Made by a program: the position numbers and the translations under genes. The notes under the pieces are model-generated. The model was not told where the DNA came from. It searched no databases and saw nothing but the letters and a program-made list of their open reading frames with translations. 64,000 nt of DNA from Lithodes maja (Eukaryota > Arthropoda > Malacostraca > Decapoda > Lithodidae): contig JBAKBP010007437.1 of NCBI GenBank assembly GCA_037953745.1, positions 1 to 64,000 on the forward strand, read 5' to 3'. Each line of letters starts with the position of its first letter. The stretch's first letter is position 1. Of the stretch, positions 30,559 through 41,929 are shown piece after piece.

Positions 30559-32049
30559 CCCCTTCAGCACGATGACTCCTTTCTAGCTTTGATTCTGGCA
30601 AATATTGGACAATTTTATGGAGCTTAATTAAGAAGGACTTTTTTTTTTTTTTTTTTATTCAAGAGACAATGAACGGAGGAAGGAAAACACAGATAAAACA
30701 AAAAGGTCCATGTGCCTAAAGGCATCCTCCATTCATAAAATGTTTGTAACAACTGGATTTAAACATTTGTAGATTGTAAGTTTGTGGAAAGCAATTCGAG
30801 GGAAGTGAATTCCAAAGAGTAGTAGCTCTGGGGATAAATTAATTCTGATAAGCAGAAGTTCTGCATTGTGGAGAAGAAAGTGTAAATTCATGGGCGCTCT
30901 CTAGTTCTTCGGGGAAAGATGTGGAGAGGCGGCACTATTGAAGCAAGTTCCTCGGAACAATTGCTGTGAAAATATCTGTAGAATAATGCAAGGGATGCAA
31001 CGTTTCTTCGTATGGATAATGTAGGAAGGTCCTGTGTGATTGCAGGGTTATTGATTAATCTAATAGCTTTATTTTGAATTTTGTCCAACTGCCTCAATGC
31101 AACCACTCCACTTCCACCCCACAGAGGTGAACAGTAATCCATCTGAGAACGCACATGACTTTTATATATCACGGCCAACTGCTCGTCAGTGAAGAATTCT
31201 CGAACTCTGTAAAGGAGTCCCAGTTTTTTAGAGGCATTCTTAACAATGTTTCTAACATAATGTGTCCAGCTCAAGTTAGTAGTTAATGTTACACCGAGAA
31301 TGTCAATACTAGGGGAAGTGGGAATATTTACATCATTAAAAAATATATGGGAGTCAGTGAAATTCTGTCGGTTAGAAAATTGAATGTATTTGGTTTTCTG
31401 TGCATTAAAGGAAACTAGATTCTTTTGTCCCCATCCATTAATTCTAGAAAGGTCCTGGTTCAGAGAAATTGCAGTGTTTATTTTTGAATTTATAAGATCG
31501 GGTTGGGTGAAAGAATTGGTAAATGTGAAGGAACTGTGGAGTGTTGAGTCATCTGCGTAGGAATGTATTGGATTATGAGTGGTAGATATGAGATCATTGA
31601 TATGAATGAGGAACAGAATTGGGGCCAAAACTGATCCCTGGGGAACACCAGCATTTATTGAGTGAAATTGAGAATAAAGGCCATCTACCATTACACGTAT
31701 TTTTCTGTTATGAAGATAAGAAGAAATTAGTGGAACTAATGATGCAAGGCCGTAGTGTGACATCTTCGACAATAAGGATTGATGCCAGACTCTATCAAAT
31801 GCCTTTGATATATCCAGCGCTATTGTATGTGTTTCACCATGTTGGTCTGTAGCTTGGTTGATTTGATGCATAAGAAGGCAAAGCATGTCTGCAGTTGATC
31901 GACATCGTCTAAAACCATATTACCTACGTTATTCAGAGGGTTTATTGAGATTCTATTTACCCTTTTGAGTCCTAGAGGTAGAATATAAACTTTAGACAAT
32001 CGTTTAATGGCACCCAGAATATGAAAACTACGCCATCATGCTGAAGGGG
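30559..32049. mobile_element. TTAA-flanked element (family H) carrying a LINE
   Basis: TTAA at 30555-30558 and 32050-32053. The ends CCCCTTCAGCACGATGAC and GCCATCATGCTGAAGGGG are an 18-bp inverted repeat with two mismatches. It resembles family B ends (CCCCTTCAG) but differs after that. Most of the interior is the LINE insertion at 30637-31922. Confidence 0.78.
30637..31922 (-). mobile_element. Jockey/CR1-like LINE, 5'-truncated, poly(A)-tailed
   Basis: Minus-strand insertion whose poly(A) tail appears as a T run at 30639-30658. The open frame 30888-31886 includes LDISKAFDRVWHQSLL (motif A), AGVPQGSVLAPILFLIHIN, YADDSTLH (catalytic), MDYCSPLWGG and LDKIQNKAIRLINNP. A frameshift near 30890 cuts off the C-terminal ATTLWNSLP region, which is still readable further down. 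A related fragment is at 62220-62595. The clade is uncertain between jockey and CR1. Confidence 0.85.
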
Positions 32050-32226
32050 TTAATCTTGACCAGGAACCTCTATAATTCAGAAACGACTAGAGTAATCGAG
32101 CAAATATTACTACTATTTAGGAAGGGTCAGCCAGGGCAGAGGTGTGGGAATTTATAGCCCATTTGCTCTAGCCCATTAAGAGCTGCTGAGGTTAGAGGTC
32201 ACGATTTCTGGCCTACCTGTAATTAA

Positions 32227-32590
32227 AGGGAGATGGACCGTTTTTTCTGGTCCCCCTTCTTCCTCATGTTTAGCCCCATTAGTGTTTATATTATAAAACG
32301 TTTGGCCCATTAGTTTGGTGATTTTAAGACCTTTCACCCTATTTCTGTGTCAATATTAAGACTTTTCGTGTCATTTCCATGTAGATTTTTTCCTGGCAAG
32401 CGATAGCGATCCTGTACTTTAAGAGGACGCGGCCTTCGGCCGGAACATTATTCTATCTAAAAATGTACACATTTATCTTGGAGGACCGTTTTGGGCGGGT
32501 ATTTGTTAAGTTTGATGCAGGGCTAGGGCGGAAACTAATAAAATAATAACAAAACACATACATTAGCAAATAAATACGTCCATTTCCCCA
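32227..32590 (+). mobile_element. TTAA-type MITE family C, copy 6
   Basis: TTAA at 32223-32226, then GGGAGATGGACCG. It contains TTTGGCCCATTAGTTTGG, TGGCAAGCGATAGCGA and hairpin CGGCCTTCGGCCG, and ends near CGTCCATTTCCCC. Confidence 0.75.
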
Positions 32591-32712
32591 TACGTGATTA
32601 TACTGACCATTATCTTATTAGGTTTATGGTCTTTGTGTTCAACTAACTAATTGTCTTCAAATTGTTAGTTATAACCCACACACACCTGTAGCACGCACAT
32701 AAACCATTGATT

Positions 32713-32717
<5 letters not shown>

Positions 32718-32780
<63 letters not shown>
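32718..32780. repeat. (TC)n microsatellite
   Basis: About 63 bp of TC repeats. Confidence 0.97.
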
Positions 32781-32786
<6 letters not shown>

Positions 32787-32839
32787 CCATACACATCCTA
32801 GTGTTCATACTTCTCTTCACACTACCTTCCCTAACCGCA

Positions 32840-32964
32840 AACACACACACACACCCAAACACAAACAAACACACACACACAAACAAACACACACACTATA
32901 ATAAAGACACACACACACATACACACTATATTAAGGACACACACATACACACACACTATAATAA

Positions 32965-33030
<66 letters not shown>
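32840..33030. repeat. (CA)n-rich tract with TATAATAAGGACA spacers
   Basis: CA runs separated by CTATAATAAGGAC units, ending in a long pure CA run. Confidence 0.95.
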
Positions 33031-33031
<1 letters not shown>

Positions 33032-33124
33032 ATAATAAGGACCCACACAGAGGCCCGGATCAACAGTGGACTAACAATGCTTGATAAAGGCAATCAAAAG
33101 GTGGCTCTCTGTTAATTAGTGTTG

Positions 33125-33405
33125 ATGGGAGACGGGCGAATTTAATTGCATATTTTATCTTATTATATTTTCAGTTTCCTCCCGAGACCTCCATCAACCT
33201 GTAAAAAAAAAACCCTAAACCCCCTTCAAGGTAAATTTGTAATTTTTTCGGTAGAAAAATGTCTCGGCCGAAGGCCGGTTACTCATTACAGGCTTGCTAT
33301 CGCTCACCAGGAATAAATTGACACCTAAATGGCACAAAATGTCTTAACAGTGACAAAGAAATGGGGCGTAATGTCTTAAAATCGCCAAACTAATGGGACT
33401 ATACT
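33125..33405 (-). mobile_element. TTAA-type MITE family C, copy 7 (partial)
   Basis: Carries GGCCGAAGGCCGG, CGCTCACCAGGAATAAAT and AAATCGCCAAACTAATGGG. A short duplication lies on both sides: AAAGGCAATCAAAAGGTGG near 33086 and AAAGGCAATGAAAAGTTGG near 33438. Confidence 0.65.
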
Positions 33406-33459
33406 AATGGGACTAACAAAACTTTATAAAGGCAATGAAAAGTTGGCCCTCTGTTAAAA

Positions 33460-33686
33460 CCCCTTCAGACTCATATGACGCAGAGGTTGCCAGATTAGCA
33501 ATAAGAAATAGAGTTCTCTCACTCTTATAATTACCTCCCAAAAAATAGTTTTCTGCCCACAACTAACTCAAAGACAACTGCAGAGGTTGAAGTAACTAAA
33601 CTAAAGGTTTCTAAATACCCCTGATGGTAACAAAGGCTTTAAAGTATCCCTAATCGGCTCAAAATCGCGTCATATGTCGGAGTGGG
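33460..33686 (+). mobile_element. TTAA-type MITE family B, copy 2 (empty-site copy)
   Basis: A 227-bp copy with ends CCCCTTCAGACTCATATGAC and CGTCATATGTCGGAGTGGG followed by TTAA at 33687-33690. It lacks the LTR-like insertion found in copy 1 and shows a single TGCA at 33579-33582. Confidence 0.85.
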
Positions 33687-33725
33687 TTAATGGGTGATAA
33701 TGCTGCTGCTTGCTGCTGTACTGTA

Positions 33726-33726
<1 letters not shown>

Positions 33727-33782
<56 letters not shown>
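33727..33782. repeat. (GA)n tract at CR1 3' end
   Basis: Pure GA run abutting the decamers of CR1 copy C. Confidence 0.97.
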
Positions 33783-33787
<5 letters not shown>

Positions 33788-35740
33788 AAGGAGTACAAAG
33801 GAAATCAAGCAACAACAGGTCTAGTGACCCTTCTAGGCTGCTTGTCCTCCAAAACACTGAGGATCAAGTGTCCAAACAGTGGTTTAGAGTGGGTAAGGGA
33901 ACATTGGAAAGGGAACTACTGCCCTGGAACTAATGTCCGTGGCAGGACTAGGAAGTCAGTAGGGGACATATGGGTTAGTAACTGAGGGGAGGATAAAATA
34001 AAGTTATTCATTTACAAACGCAGTCAGTCGCGGGTTTGATGCGAGATATTTGTCTAGGCAGAGTTTAAATGAATCAACGGTGCTGCAGTCTATAACGTCT
34101 CGGGGAAGCCCATTTCACAAGTTGACAACTCGATTGAAGAAGAAATTCTTAGATTCGTGTGAGTTAAAAGATTTACCAATAATTTTGCAACCGTTTCCCC
34201 GCGTGTAATTAGATTGGTCGATAGTGAAGTACTTACTACAGTTCATATTGTCGATGCCTTTGATGATTTTGAACACTTGAATTAAGTCGCCTCTTAATCT
34301 GCGCTGGGTTAAAGGAAATAGATTTAATTCTCTAAGACCCGCTCTTCGTATGGTTTGTTCTTTAGGCTAGGTATAATTTTGGTAACTCTACGTTGAACTC
34401 GTTCTAGCTTGTTTATGTCTTTTTGGTAATAAGGGCACCAGCATTGAACGCAGTATTCCAGAAGATGGCGGACTAAGGAATTGTAAAGGGTTAGGATAAC
34501 GTCTTTGGATTTATGCTCAAATGACCTGCCTATAAAGCCAATTATTTTGTTTGCCTTCTTAACAACTTCTGAACATTGTTGACTCGGTTTTAGGTTACTC
34601 GATATTGTTACTCCCAGATCGGTTTCTCTGTTTACATTCTTAAGCTGAGTGCCATTCATCGAATAGTTTGCTTTCTCATTTAGGTATCCGATATGTAGTA
34701 CTTTACATTTATCCGCATTGAAACTCATTTGCCAAATTTGGGCCCAATGTGACAATTTATCTAGATTGTGTTGCATATCGTCAACTTGATCTTTTGAGAG
34801 TACGCTATTTGCAATTTTTGTATCGTCAGCAAATTTTGAGATTGTACAGGTGAGACCCTCATCTATGTCGTTGATGTAAATTAGAAAGAGAATTGGTCCT
34901 AGTACCGAACCCTGGGGTACCCCGCTACTTATATTGGTCCATTTAGATGCCTTACCGTTTATGACTACTCTTTGCTTGCTGTCGCTGAGCCAATTTTCTA
35001 TCCATTTCAACACACCGTCTTGTAATCCATGCGCTTTTAGTTTTAGCAGTAAACGTTTGTGGGGAACTTTGTCAAAGGCCTTTTGAAAATCAAGGTATAT
35101 AATATCTACAGCTTTACTCTCATCGTAGAGGTTGAGGATATCGTGGAAGAAGTCTAAGAGGTTTGTTAACCCGTACAGCCCCAGCGACGCGTCTGACGAG
35201 TCACCCTAATTGCTCCGACCATAACCTCAGGTGTAGCCACTCGAGAGGGCTCAGATTTGTATGGGAACTGTGTACGTATCCCACGCAACCGTGCCGATGG
35301 TTGAAAACTCTTAAAGTCCACGTGCGTGCGCGTGAGTGCGCAATAACCTGGTTTTTTGGGGTAATTGCCTTCAATTTTTTTCTCTTGTAAAATACGTTTT
35401 CGGGGGCTCTGTAGGACCATTCTTTAAGCTTTTTGAGCGGTTTTTCGTGGTTTTTCCTTCATTCCTAACCCATTCGCTATTGTTTCTGGAATAAAACCAT
35501 TTTTTGAAAACCGGCCGGGTTCTGGTGAACAAACATTACAAAACTAGCCGGGGCTTCACGGGTTAAACAGGAACGTTTTTTACGAAAGCCGTGTTGAGTA
35601 TCTTTAAGTATGTTATTTTCCTCTAAGTGATTTACGAGTCTGTCTCTTATGACCGTTTCTAGCATTTTACATACAACTGAGGTTAAGCTAATTGGACGAT
35701 AGTTACTGGGTAGGGATTTGCTGCCTTTTTTTAATATCGG
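33783..35740 (-). mobile_element. CR1-like LINE, copy C, split by a TTAA element
   Basis: The 3' UTR is at 33783-34010. The RT and C-terminal frame is broken near 34335. The open part 34324-35013 has GVPQGSVLGPILFLIYIN and FADD. The protein continues upstream at 35563-35740 (GFRKKRSCL) after the insertion 35170-35562. The 5' end joins a family E element at about 35740. Confidence 0.9.
35170..35562. mobile_element. 393-bp TTAA-flanked non-autonomous DNA transposon
   Basis: TTAA at 35166-35169 and 35563-35566. Ends CCCGTACAGCCCC and GGGGCTTCACGGG form a 13-bp inverted repeat with two mismatches. Removing it and one TTAA restores the CR1 sequence GAGGTTTGTTAAACAGG seen in copies B and D. Non-coding. 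A piggyBac-type origin is inferred. Confidence 0.87.
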
Positions 35741-35925
35741 TTGCCACCAACGGTTTTATCGTAAGGTAACTTATCGGACTTACTGAGCTCCATATGACGC
35801 TAGTGCGTCATATAACCTATTATAGAGGCATGGAGATAAGTCCATATGACGCGATCGCGTCATATGAGTTTTTGGTTTACTAGTCCATATGACGCGATCG
35901 CGTCATATATGTCTGAGGGAAACAG
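35738..35925 (+). mobile_element. Family E element with CATATGACGC palindromes, copy 2
   Basis: GGTTGCCACCAACGG end, then CATATGACGC/GCGTCATAT pairs at about 35792, 35846 and 35886. Homologous to 14386-14560 reversed. Confidence 0.7.
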
Positions 35926-35980
35926 TACAAACCCAAAAACTTATGCTTAGCCGAAAGGAAACAGTGAAATATGGACTTAA

Positions 35981-36207
35981 CTCTTCCACACTTTTATGAC
36001 GCAGAGGTTGCCAGATTAGCAATAAGAAATATAGTTCTCTCACTCTTATAATTACCTCTCCAAAATTAGTGTTCTGCCCACAGCTAACTCAATGACAACT
36101 GCAGAGGTTGAAGTAACTAAACTAAAGGTTTCTAAATACCCCTGATGGTAACAAAGGCTTTAAAGTATCCCTAATAGGCTCAACATCGTGTCATAAGCGT
36201 GAAATGG
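35981..36207 (+). mobile_element. TTAA-type MITE family B, copy 3
   Basis: TTAA at 35977-35980 and 36208-36211. The interior matches copies 1 and 2; the termini have decayed (TTTTATGACGC, and TCATAAGCG near the right end). No LTR-like insertion. Confidence 0.78.
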
Positions 36208-36325
36208 TTAATAGTACAGATGATATAAGATATGCTTATCAGAAGGAAAAAGTAAAATATGGACAGACGTTGAAGGAAACCAACACAAATACAGTATATC
36301 ATACCTCATAAGACCAATCACTTAA

Positions 36326-36631
36326 GGAGAGATTTCCACTTGAGGGATTTTTTCTGGGCCCCTTTTGCCCTCATGTTTATCCCCATTGCTTTTTAAGACG
36401 TTTGCTCCATTAGTTTGGGAATTTTAAGAACTTTCGCCCCATTTCTGTCAATTTTAAGACTTTTCGTGTTATTTAGGTGTCGATTTTTTCATGACGAGCC
36501 TGTAAATCAAGAGGAACCGGCGGCCGGGACATTTTTCTACTGACAAATGTAAACCTCTATCTTGAAAGGGGGTCTAGGGGGCTAAATTTTGAGCTTGATG
36601 GAAGCCTAGGGAACAAACTAAAAACCTCCCC
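36326..36631 (+). mobile_element. TTAA-type MITE family C, copy 8 (complete)
   Basis: A 306-bp copy with TTAA at 36322-36325 and 36632-36635; ends GGAGAGATTTCCACTTGAGG and AAACCTCCCC. Closest to copy 2. Confidence 0.8.
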
Positions 36632-37009
36632 TTAATAAGCAACACTTCCAAAGCCCTTTTGTTACCTTCCATCGGCTGGTGTCCCAAACAACACAACAAC
36701 AACACAACCACACAATAACCACCAAATTGACAACCAAATCACTCAGCCCACCACCAACACTAGGTGGACAATCATAGGCCACTTATATTTATATATTTGT
36801 ATATATTTATTCTGTCTTGTAAGCAAACATTTTAGGTGGATACATTCGCGTTAGTTCCATTGTACAGTTGCATCATGGTTTTACTAATAGAATTGTAAAC
36901 ACTTGTACAATTAATAATACAAGTTTTATGAAAAATAATTGTCAGCACCACGAAGAATTTATATATACTGGAAACAAAATGCTTGAAATACGCTTTTGTA
37001 AATATCAAA
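36632..37009. other. Unassigned stretch
   Basis: A/C-rich words (ACAACAACA, CCACCAACACTAGG) then AT-rich DNA. No gene recognised. Confidence 0.4.
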
Positions 37010-38005
37010 CTGAAAATATCAATGCTGGAACAAGTGGAGAGCTTCAAATATCTAGGAGGAGTGATAAGCAGGGACGCAGGTATGGAAATGGAGGTCAAAC
37101 AGAGATTATGTGAAGGAAGAAAAGTTTTCGGAGCAATGCGAATTATGTGGAAGGTGAGAAATCTCGGAATGGAAACTAAAAAGTGCAATTTATCAAGGGA
37201 TAGCTGTACCAACAGTGATGTATGAGGCTGAGACATGGGTTCTGAAGGCAAAACAGAGAAGAAAGCTGGATGTGATGGAGATAACCTGCTTGAGGAGTAT
37301 GTGTAGAATGACACAGAGAAAGATTGAGAAATGAAGAGATACGTAGGAGAGTGGGACAGCATGAACCCTTGTCGGCCAAAGTGGACAGAAGTGTGCTGTG
37401 CTGGTATGGACATGTTGAGTGAATGGGAGATGAAAGGCGTACAAAGAGAGTGTGTGAGTCAGATACAAGGGGAGGTAGGGGGAGGGGAAGACCTCGGTTG
37501 AGATAGAGAGATGCTGTGGTACAAGCGTTGGAAGGTAGAGGGATGACTGTAGAACAGGCAAGAGAAGTGGTAATAACTACGAATGAATGGAGATAAGTGA
37601 GATAGATTAGTGATAACACGACGTTGGGAGAGGGGGTCAGGTGTCAGTTGGACTAGATAATAGTTCGTCAGGCTCCTTGCCTGGGGATCTGGTGTATATC
37701 TGATCTGGTGAGTTATCTGCTCAACAGGTGGCGTTGTGTGTGTGTAAGTGTGAGAGTCCGAGTGTAGAGGGTGAGACAGTGAAGCACGGGAACGAGATGG
37801 CTTCAGAGATGGGGTCGTTTCGGGCCATGAGTGAGCACCGTGCCTCATGTGAAGGCAAGATGGCAGGTGCTCGTTGTACTCTACGTGCTTCACATGTCTC
37901 ACTCCCTAGACTGGAACAAGACCTCACGGGCTTCACTGTTCATTGTAAAGCGGTGAATGTTAAGGCTCTCAGCCTATGCCCGAGAGGAAGTAAGTTGGAA
38001 TATAG

Positions 38006-38044
<39 letters not shown>

Positions 38045-38335
38045 GAATGGTTTTGCCTGGATGTGAGGTGGGCGGGCATTGTGGTATGGATCCGTTGGGT
38101 GTCTGCCTGCTGAGACCTGAACCTCTCCGGGAGGACTGGAACCGGGGGATGCTGGAGGCCCTTAGTGATCCTTGGTCTCTGGGTCTTCTCCTGGGCGACC
38201 TAGATGTGTATGATTTTTATTTTTTATGTTTTTGTTTTGTGTATGTTGTGTTGTGTTGTCCCTGTTCGGGCTCTGTCTCGAGTCGGCCTCCCCAGCTATG
38301 GGGTATGTGCCTGAGACTGAGTATATATTTATACA
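37010..38335 (+). pseudogene. LINE family B relic with 3' UTR
   Basis: Plus-strand decayed copy of the LINE at 62.6-64 kb. Readable pieces are QVESFKYLGGVISR, VKQRLCEGRKVFGAM and LDVMEITCLRSMCRMTQRK, with many stops after that. The 3' UTR matches 62600-62985 (CTGCCTGCTGAGACCTGAAC, CCTGGGCGACC, GTTCGGGCTCTGTCTCGAG) and ends near GCCTGAGACTGAGTATA. It is interrupted by a poly(A)-ended insertion at about 37687-38040. Confidence 0.8.
37687..38040 (+). mobile_element. Retroposed insertion with 33-nt poly(A)
   Basis: About 350 bp absent from the matching 3' UTR at 62900, ending in an uninterrupted A run (about 38007-38040). A 100-codon frame crosses it (MASEMGSF, HRASCEGKMAG) but I recognise no family. 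It could be a processed pseudogene fragment or a SINE. The target duplication is not clear, so the 5' border is approximate. Confidence 0.6.
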
Positions 38336-38930
38336 TACATACAAATATCAACCTGAAATATAGGGCTAAAAAAACTATTATATCTTTTCACGAGAGATCA
38401 AAGCCAAAAGTCGTTCAACTGCAGTAAATGGGTGCCAAATTAAAATCCTATAGAGGTAAGAGTGAATGAGTGTCCACGATAAAAGTTCAATTCAGCATAT
38501 TAGTCCCAGTATTTCGGTACGAGTACATTTCACTCTCTGCGGAAGAGAAAGCGTTTTTGACAGTAATATTATTCAGGCTATCAATAGACGATATATATAC
38601 AACTTAGGAAGGATCTGTGGGAACTCAAAGGGTAAAGTCCATCCCAATTAACCCTCGGGCTTACATTTACCCTTGATAATGTGAATAAAATTGTCTAATA
38701 ATAGCCAGATCATAGAAAAGAAATACGTAATCATATCTTGAATGGGTTAATTCATCATACCATCATGCATTGATCAGAACAAACTAAAACAAAAACAAAA
38801 GTTGGGAAAACAAGAGAAAGAAAGAAAAATGTCGGATAATCAGCTGACAGAAGAAGTTAGTGATAAGACGAGGTGAATAGTCAGACTGGGAGATGAGTCT
38901 CGTAAATATGTCAGAGAGATAGAGGGAAGG
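38336..38930. other. Unassigned stretch
   Basis: No gene or repeat recognised. Confidence 0.45.
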
Positions 38931-39214
38931 AGAGAGAGAGAGAGAGAGAGAGTTACAAAGTTACACAGATACTCAGACCACACGGACCTTGCGGTCCCTA
39001 TTAGGTGGTCCTGCCTAAATACTACTAGACAGGGACAGTTTATAGTGGAAGAATATGATAGTAAAGTAAACAGCATAGAGAGAGAGAGAGAGAGTTACAC
39101 AGGGTTACACAGATACTCAGACCACACAGACCTTGCTGTCCCTACTAGGTGGTCCGGCCTTAATACTACTAGACAGGGACAGTTTATATTTGAAGAATAA
39201 GACAACAAAGTAGA

Positions 39215-39256
<42 letters not shown>

Positions 39257-39260
39257 CAGA
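38931..39260. repeat. Tandem ~145-bp duplication with (GA)n edges
   Basis: Two copies of a segment with CACAGATACTCAGACCACA, CTTGCGGTCCC or CTTGCTGTCCC, and TACTACTAGACAGGGACAG, each preceded by a GA run; a longer GA run follows. Confidence 0.88.
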
Positions 39261-39661
39261 GAGAAAGAGAGAGAGCTAAAAGTCCAGGCAGACAGAAAAC
39301 CAATGAACGTAATGAGATCAGTATATTGGTTGGGTACGAGATAGAAGGGATGGTAGTTAAAAAGAATGAACATTGTTCCTGGACATTTTTCCTTTAGCAA
39401 TGTTTGCCTTTAGTAGACTTGTTATTAGACGTGAACTATTGTGTAATAGTAGCAAAACATAAAGTCTCATTACGAGATTCAGGTATAGTTTTTCCAATAA
39501 CTGTAGCCTACCTTGCAACTGTCGATTGTAGTCATAAATAATTATTTCCCTTCCTAGTGCCGTTATGGATGAGCTAACCTAAAAGAAGTTTTAAGTATTT
39601 GAGGCAGGATTCGATGATCTCAAATGCTTTACACTATGTTTGTGAGTGCGTTGTCCTCTCC

Positions 39662-39772
39662 CAAACAAGGGATTGGAGTTCTCGAAAAAGGGGCTCCACT
39701 CTTGACGCTATTCTTAACTTACATTGTGCTGGCTAAATAATCCAGAAGGGTTGATAGCCTCTCAAGTCCTAT
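39662..39772 (-). repeat. Family D repeat, inverted copy
   Basis: Reverse complement of the 11.2-kb unit: AGGGGCTCCA, CTTGACGCTATTCTTAACTT and GGTTGATAGCCTCTCAAGTC. Confidence 0.7.
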
Positions 39773-40623
39773 TTTGTAAGGAACTTTAATTGTTGTTACC
39801 TTAAGGGGTTAACATTTGGTTTACTTATTGCTTGGTTGATTGATGAACTAGTTTATTCTGGTAGATTCTCTCGTTGAATGTAGACTCTGGTTTACTTCCT
39901 TTCTTATTATTATGCTTATTTAAGTAGAAGTAATGCTGCCACATTATCTTTATTACCATAAATATAATGTTGATACTTATAGGTAAAAAGGAGATTAAAA
40001 TACTTGTATCCAGCAAATAATTTATTCAGAAACAAATGAAGACTTTTACTTATGAAACAGGACCGAACTTCAAATACAGGAACAAACTTAATGAATGTAA
40101 AAACAGATGTACTATAAATGTTTACATGGAGAATTTCTCAAGTAGGGAGAATATCCCCAGACCTATATCGAGTCCAAGCCCTCTGTCTAACTGAACTAAA
40201 AACCTCTTTCACTTCTCTTTTCCCTTCTCCCCACACCCCACAGAGGTTATGGAAAATCTCATGAACATTTCCGCTTCACGTAGGCATGGCCTGTTGACCT
40301 CATGAGTGCTTGACATGGGAAAACAAGACCAGGAAGTCATATTGGTATAACCTCTAGATAGTCTAGATTGTACAGTCGCCTGTTTAAATACATATTAACA
40401 GCAAGTAAATTACCTTAAAATTGTATGAGAGTTGTAATAATGATTCTTATAATAATTATCTATTATTACTCATTTTAACAAACTAACTAATTCCTAAACC
40501 CCACCCATAATCATCAATGTGGGCCGCCGTCCAGAAAGGGTCCCAGCTTCTGACATCCGAGTGTACAGACAGTCGGGGTCAGGAATTTCTGAACAGCTTT
40601 TGGAAGTGCAACTACATCATTAG
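39773..40623. other. Unassigned AT-rich stretch
   Basis: Nothing recognised. Confidence 0.5.
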
Positions 40624-40736
40624 ATAAAATAGGACTTCAGAGGCTATCAACTCTTCTGGAATATTAAGTTAGCCCACTGCAAGTCAAGAAAAGCGTCAGG
40701 ACTGGAGCCTCTTTTCGTGAACCCGAGTCCCTTGCA
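40624..40736 (+). repeat. Family D repeat, single copy
   Basis: ATAGGACTTCAGAGGCTATC then CAGGACTGGAGCC and AGTCCCTTGC. Confidence 0.72.
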
Positions 40737-41074
40737 ATTACAATACACTGGCTTACTATTTTGATAAACTGCTTGAACCACAAAGATCATATTACTGGGA
40801 TTCACTAGCTAACGCAAATGATCGTTTATTATCATTATGGATTGTTCAAGTATTCATAACCACGACTGAACAACATAAACCCGAGCTCAATATTAACTCC
40901 CAAGATTCAAAAGGAACCTCCGAAGTGTAAATATTAGGTAAACAAATTAATGAGAAAATTCGATTTTGTTCGGGAAAACTTTGCAACCTTTGGCCATAAT
41001 TGGGTGTGCGTAATGCCTAAAATTCAGGCTATAGTCCTAATTTTTGAAGACGCAATACATGAATCCTTATTGTG

Positions 41075-41320
41075 GTTAGTGATTGTACTGTTGGCCAAAT
41101 AAGTTCTGTTCTTCTCCGTGATCTTATACATAATATAATGCACATGAGTGAATAACGTGTGTAGTTCTTATGCAGTGATTGATTCACCTGATTGGCCAAC
41201 TGATACTATAATGAAACCACACTCGCAATTCATTCATACTAATTTTACTCTCATACATAAGATCACAACGACGAAGAGAACTTATGAGGCCAACTGTACA
41301 TTGAGTCAACTTGGTATAGG
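41075..41320. repeat. Imperfect inverted repeat pair
   Basis: GTTGGCCAAATAAGTTCTG near 41092 pairs with AGAACTTATGAGGCCAAC near 41276. The middle includes the dispersed repeat shared with 8440-8534. DNA on either side (40737-41490) is otherwise unassigned. Confidence 0.55.
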
Positions 41321-41496
41321 CTTACTCGTACGCCATAGTCGCTAGCCCACTCCTAAACATTCGAGGACTTCACCTATGTTTAATTATGGAAATATATTTC
41401 TGGAAACTAATTTGTGAATAATTATGATTGTCTATAATACTCTATATACATCAATTACAGTCAGTCGGTCAGTCAGTAGCCAAACCAACACTCTTA

Positions 41497-41707
41497 AGCC
41501 GGTATCACACGAGCGCTTTTTCACTTAACATGTATCCTTAACACTGGTCTGGCAGCTCATAACGTAAACATTAAATATTTTTATGTTACCTAAATTCATC
41601 TACCATCAGTCTAGTTTACGATACCAGTGCCACATATTCCAGAAATGTTGCCAGAAAAATGTTGATAATAAAATGTTGACTATAAAAGCTCTCGTGTGAT
41701 ACCGGCT
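41497..41707. mobile_element. 211-bp MITE, PIF/Harbinger-like
   Basis: Inverted ends AGCCGGTATCACACGAG and CTCGTGTGATACCGGCT are perfect over 17 bp, flanked by TTA at 41494-41496 and 41708-41710. A 3-bp TTA duplication and GGTATCAC-type ends suggest PIF/Harbinger, but TTAA also overlaps the site, so the superfamily is uncertain. Confidence 0.72.
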
Positions 41708-41929
41708 TTAAAGGGGTTGGGGATCAGCAAGAAAAGGCTTGCTGATTACTTAGTGAGAGTAAATTCTGGAGGTGGGATTCCCAGTCCCAACCCCCAGGGG
41801 CTATCTGCGCCACAAATGTGACGGGCGTTGGGATCGCCACATCCCTACGCCATCAACTACAAAACCATGAATTCTGTTTATTGAAGAGCAAGTTGTGTCC
41901 AAAATCAATCCAGATAGTTATAATTGCAT

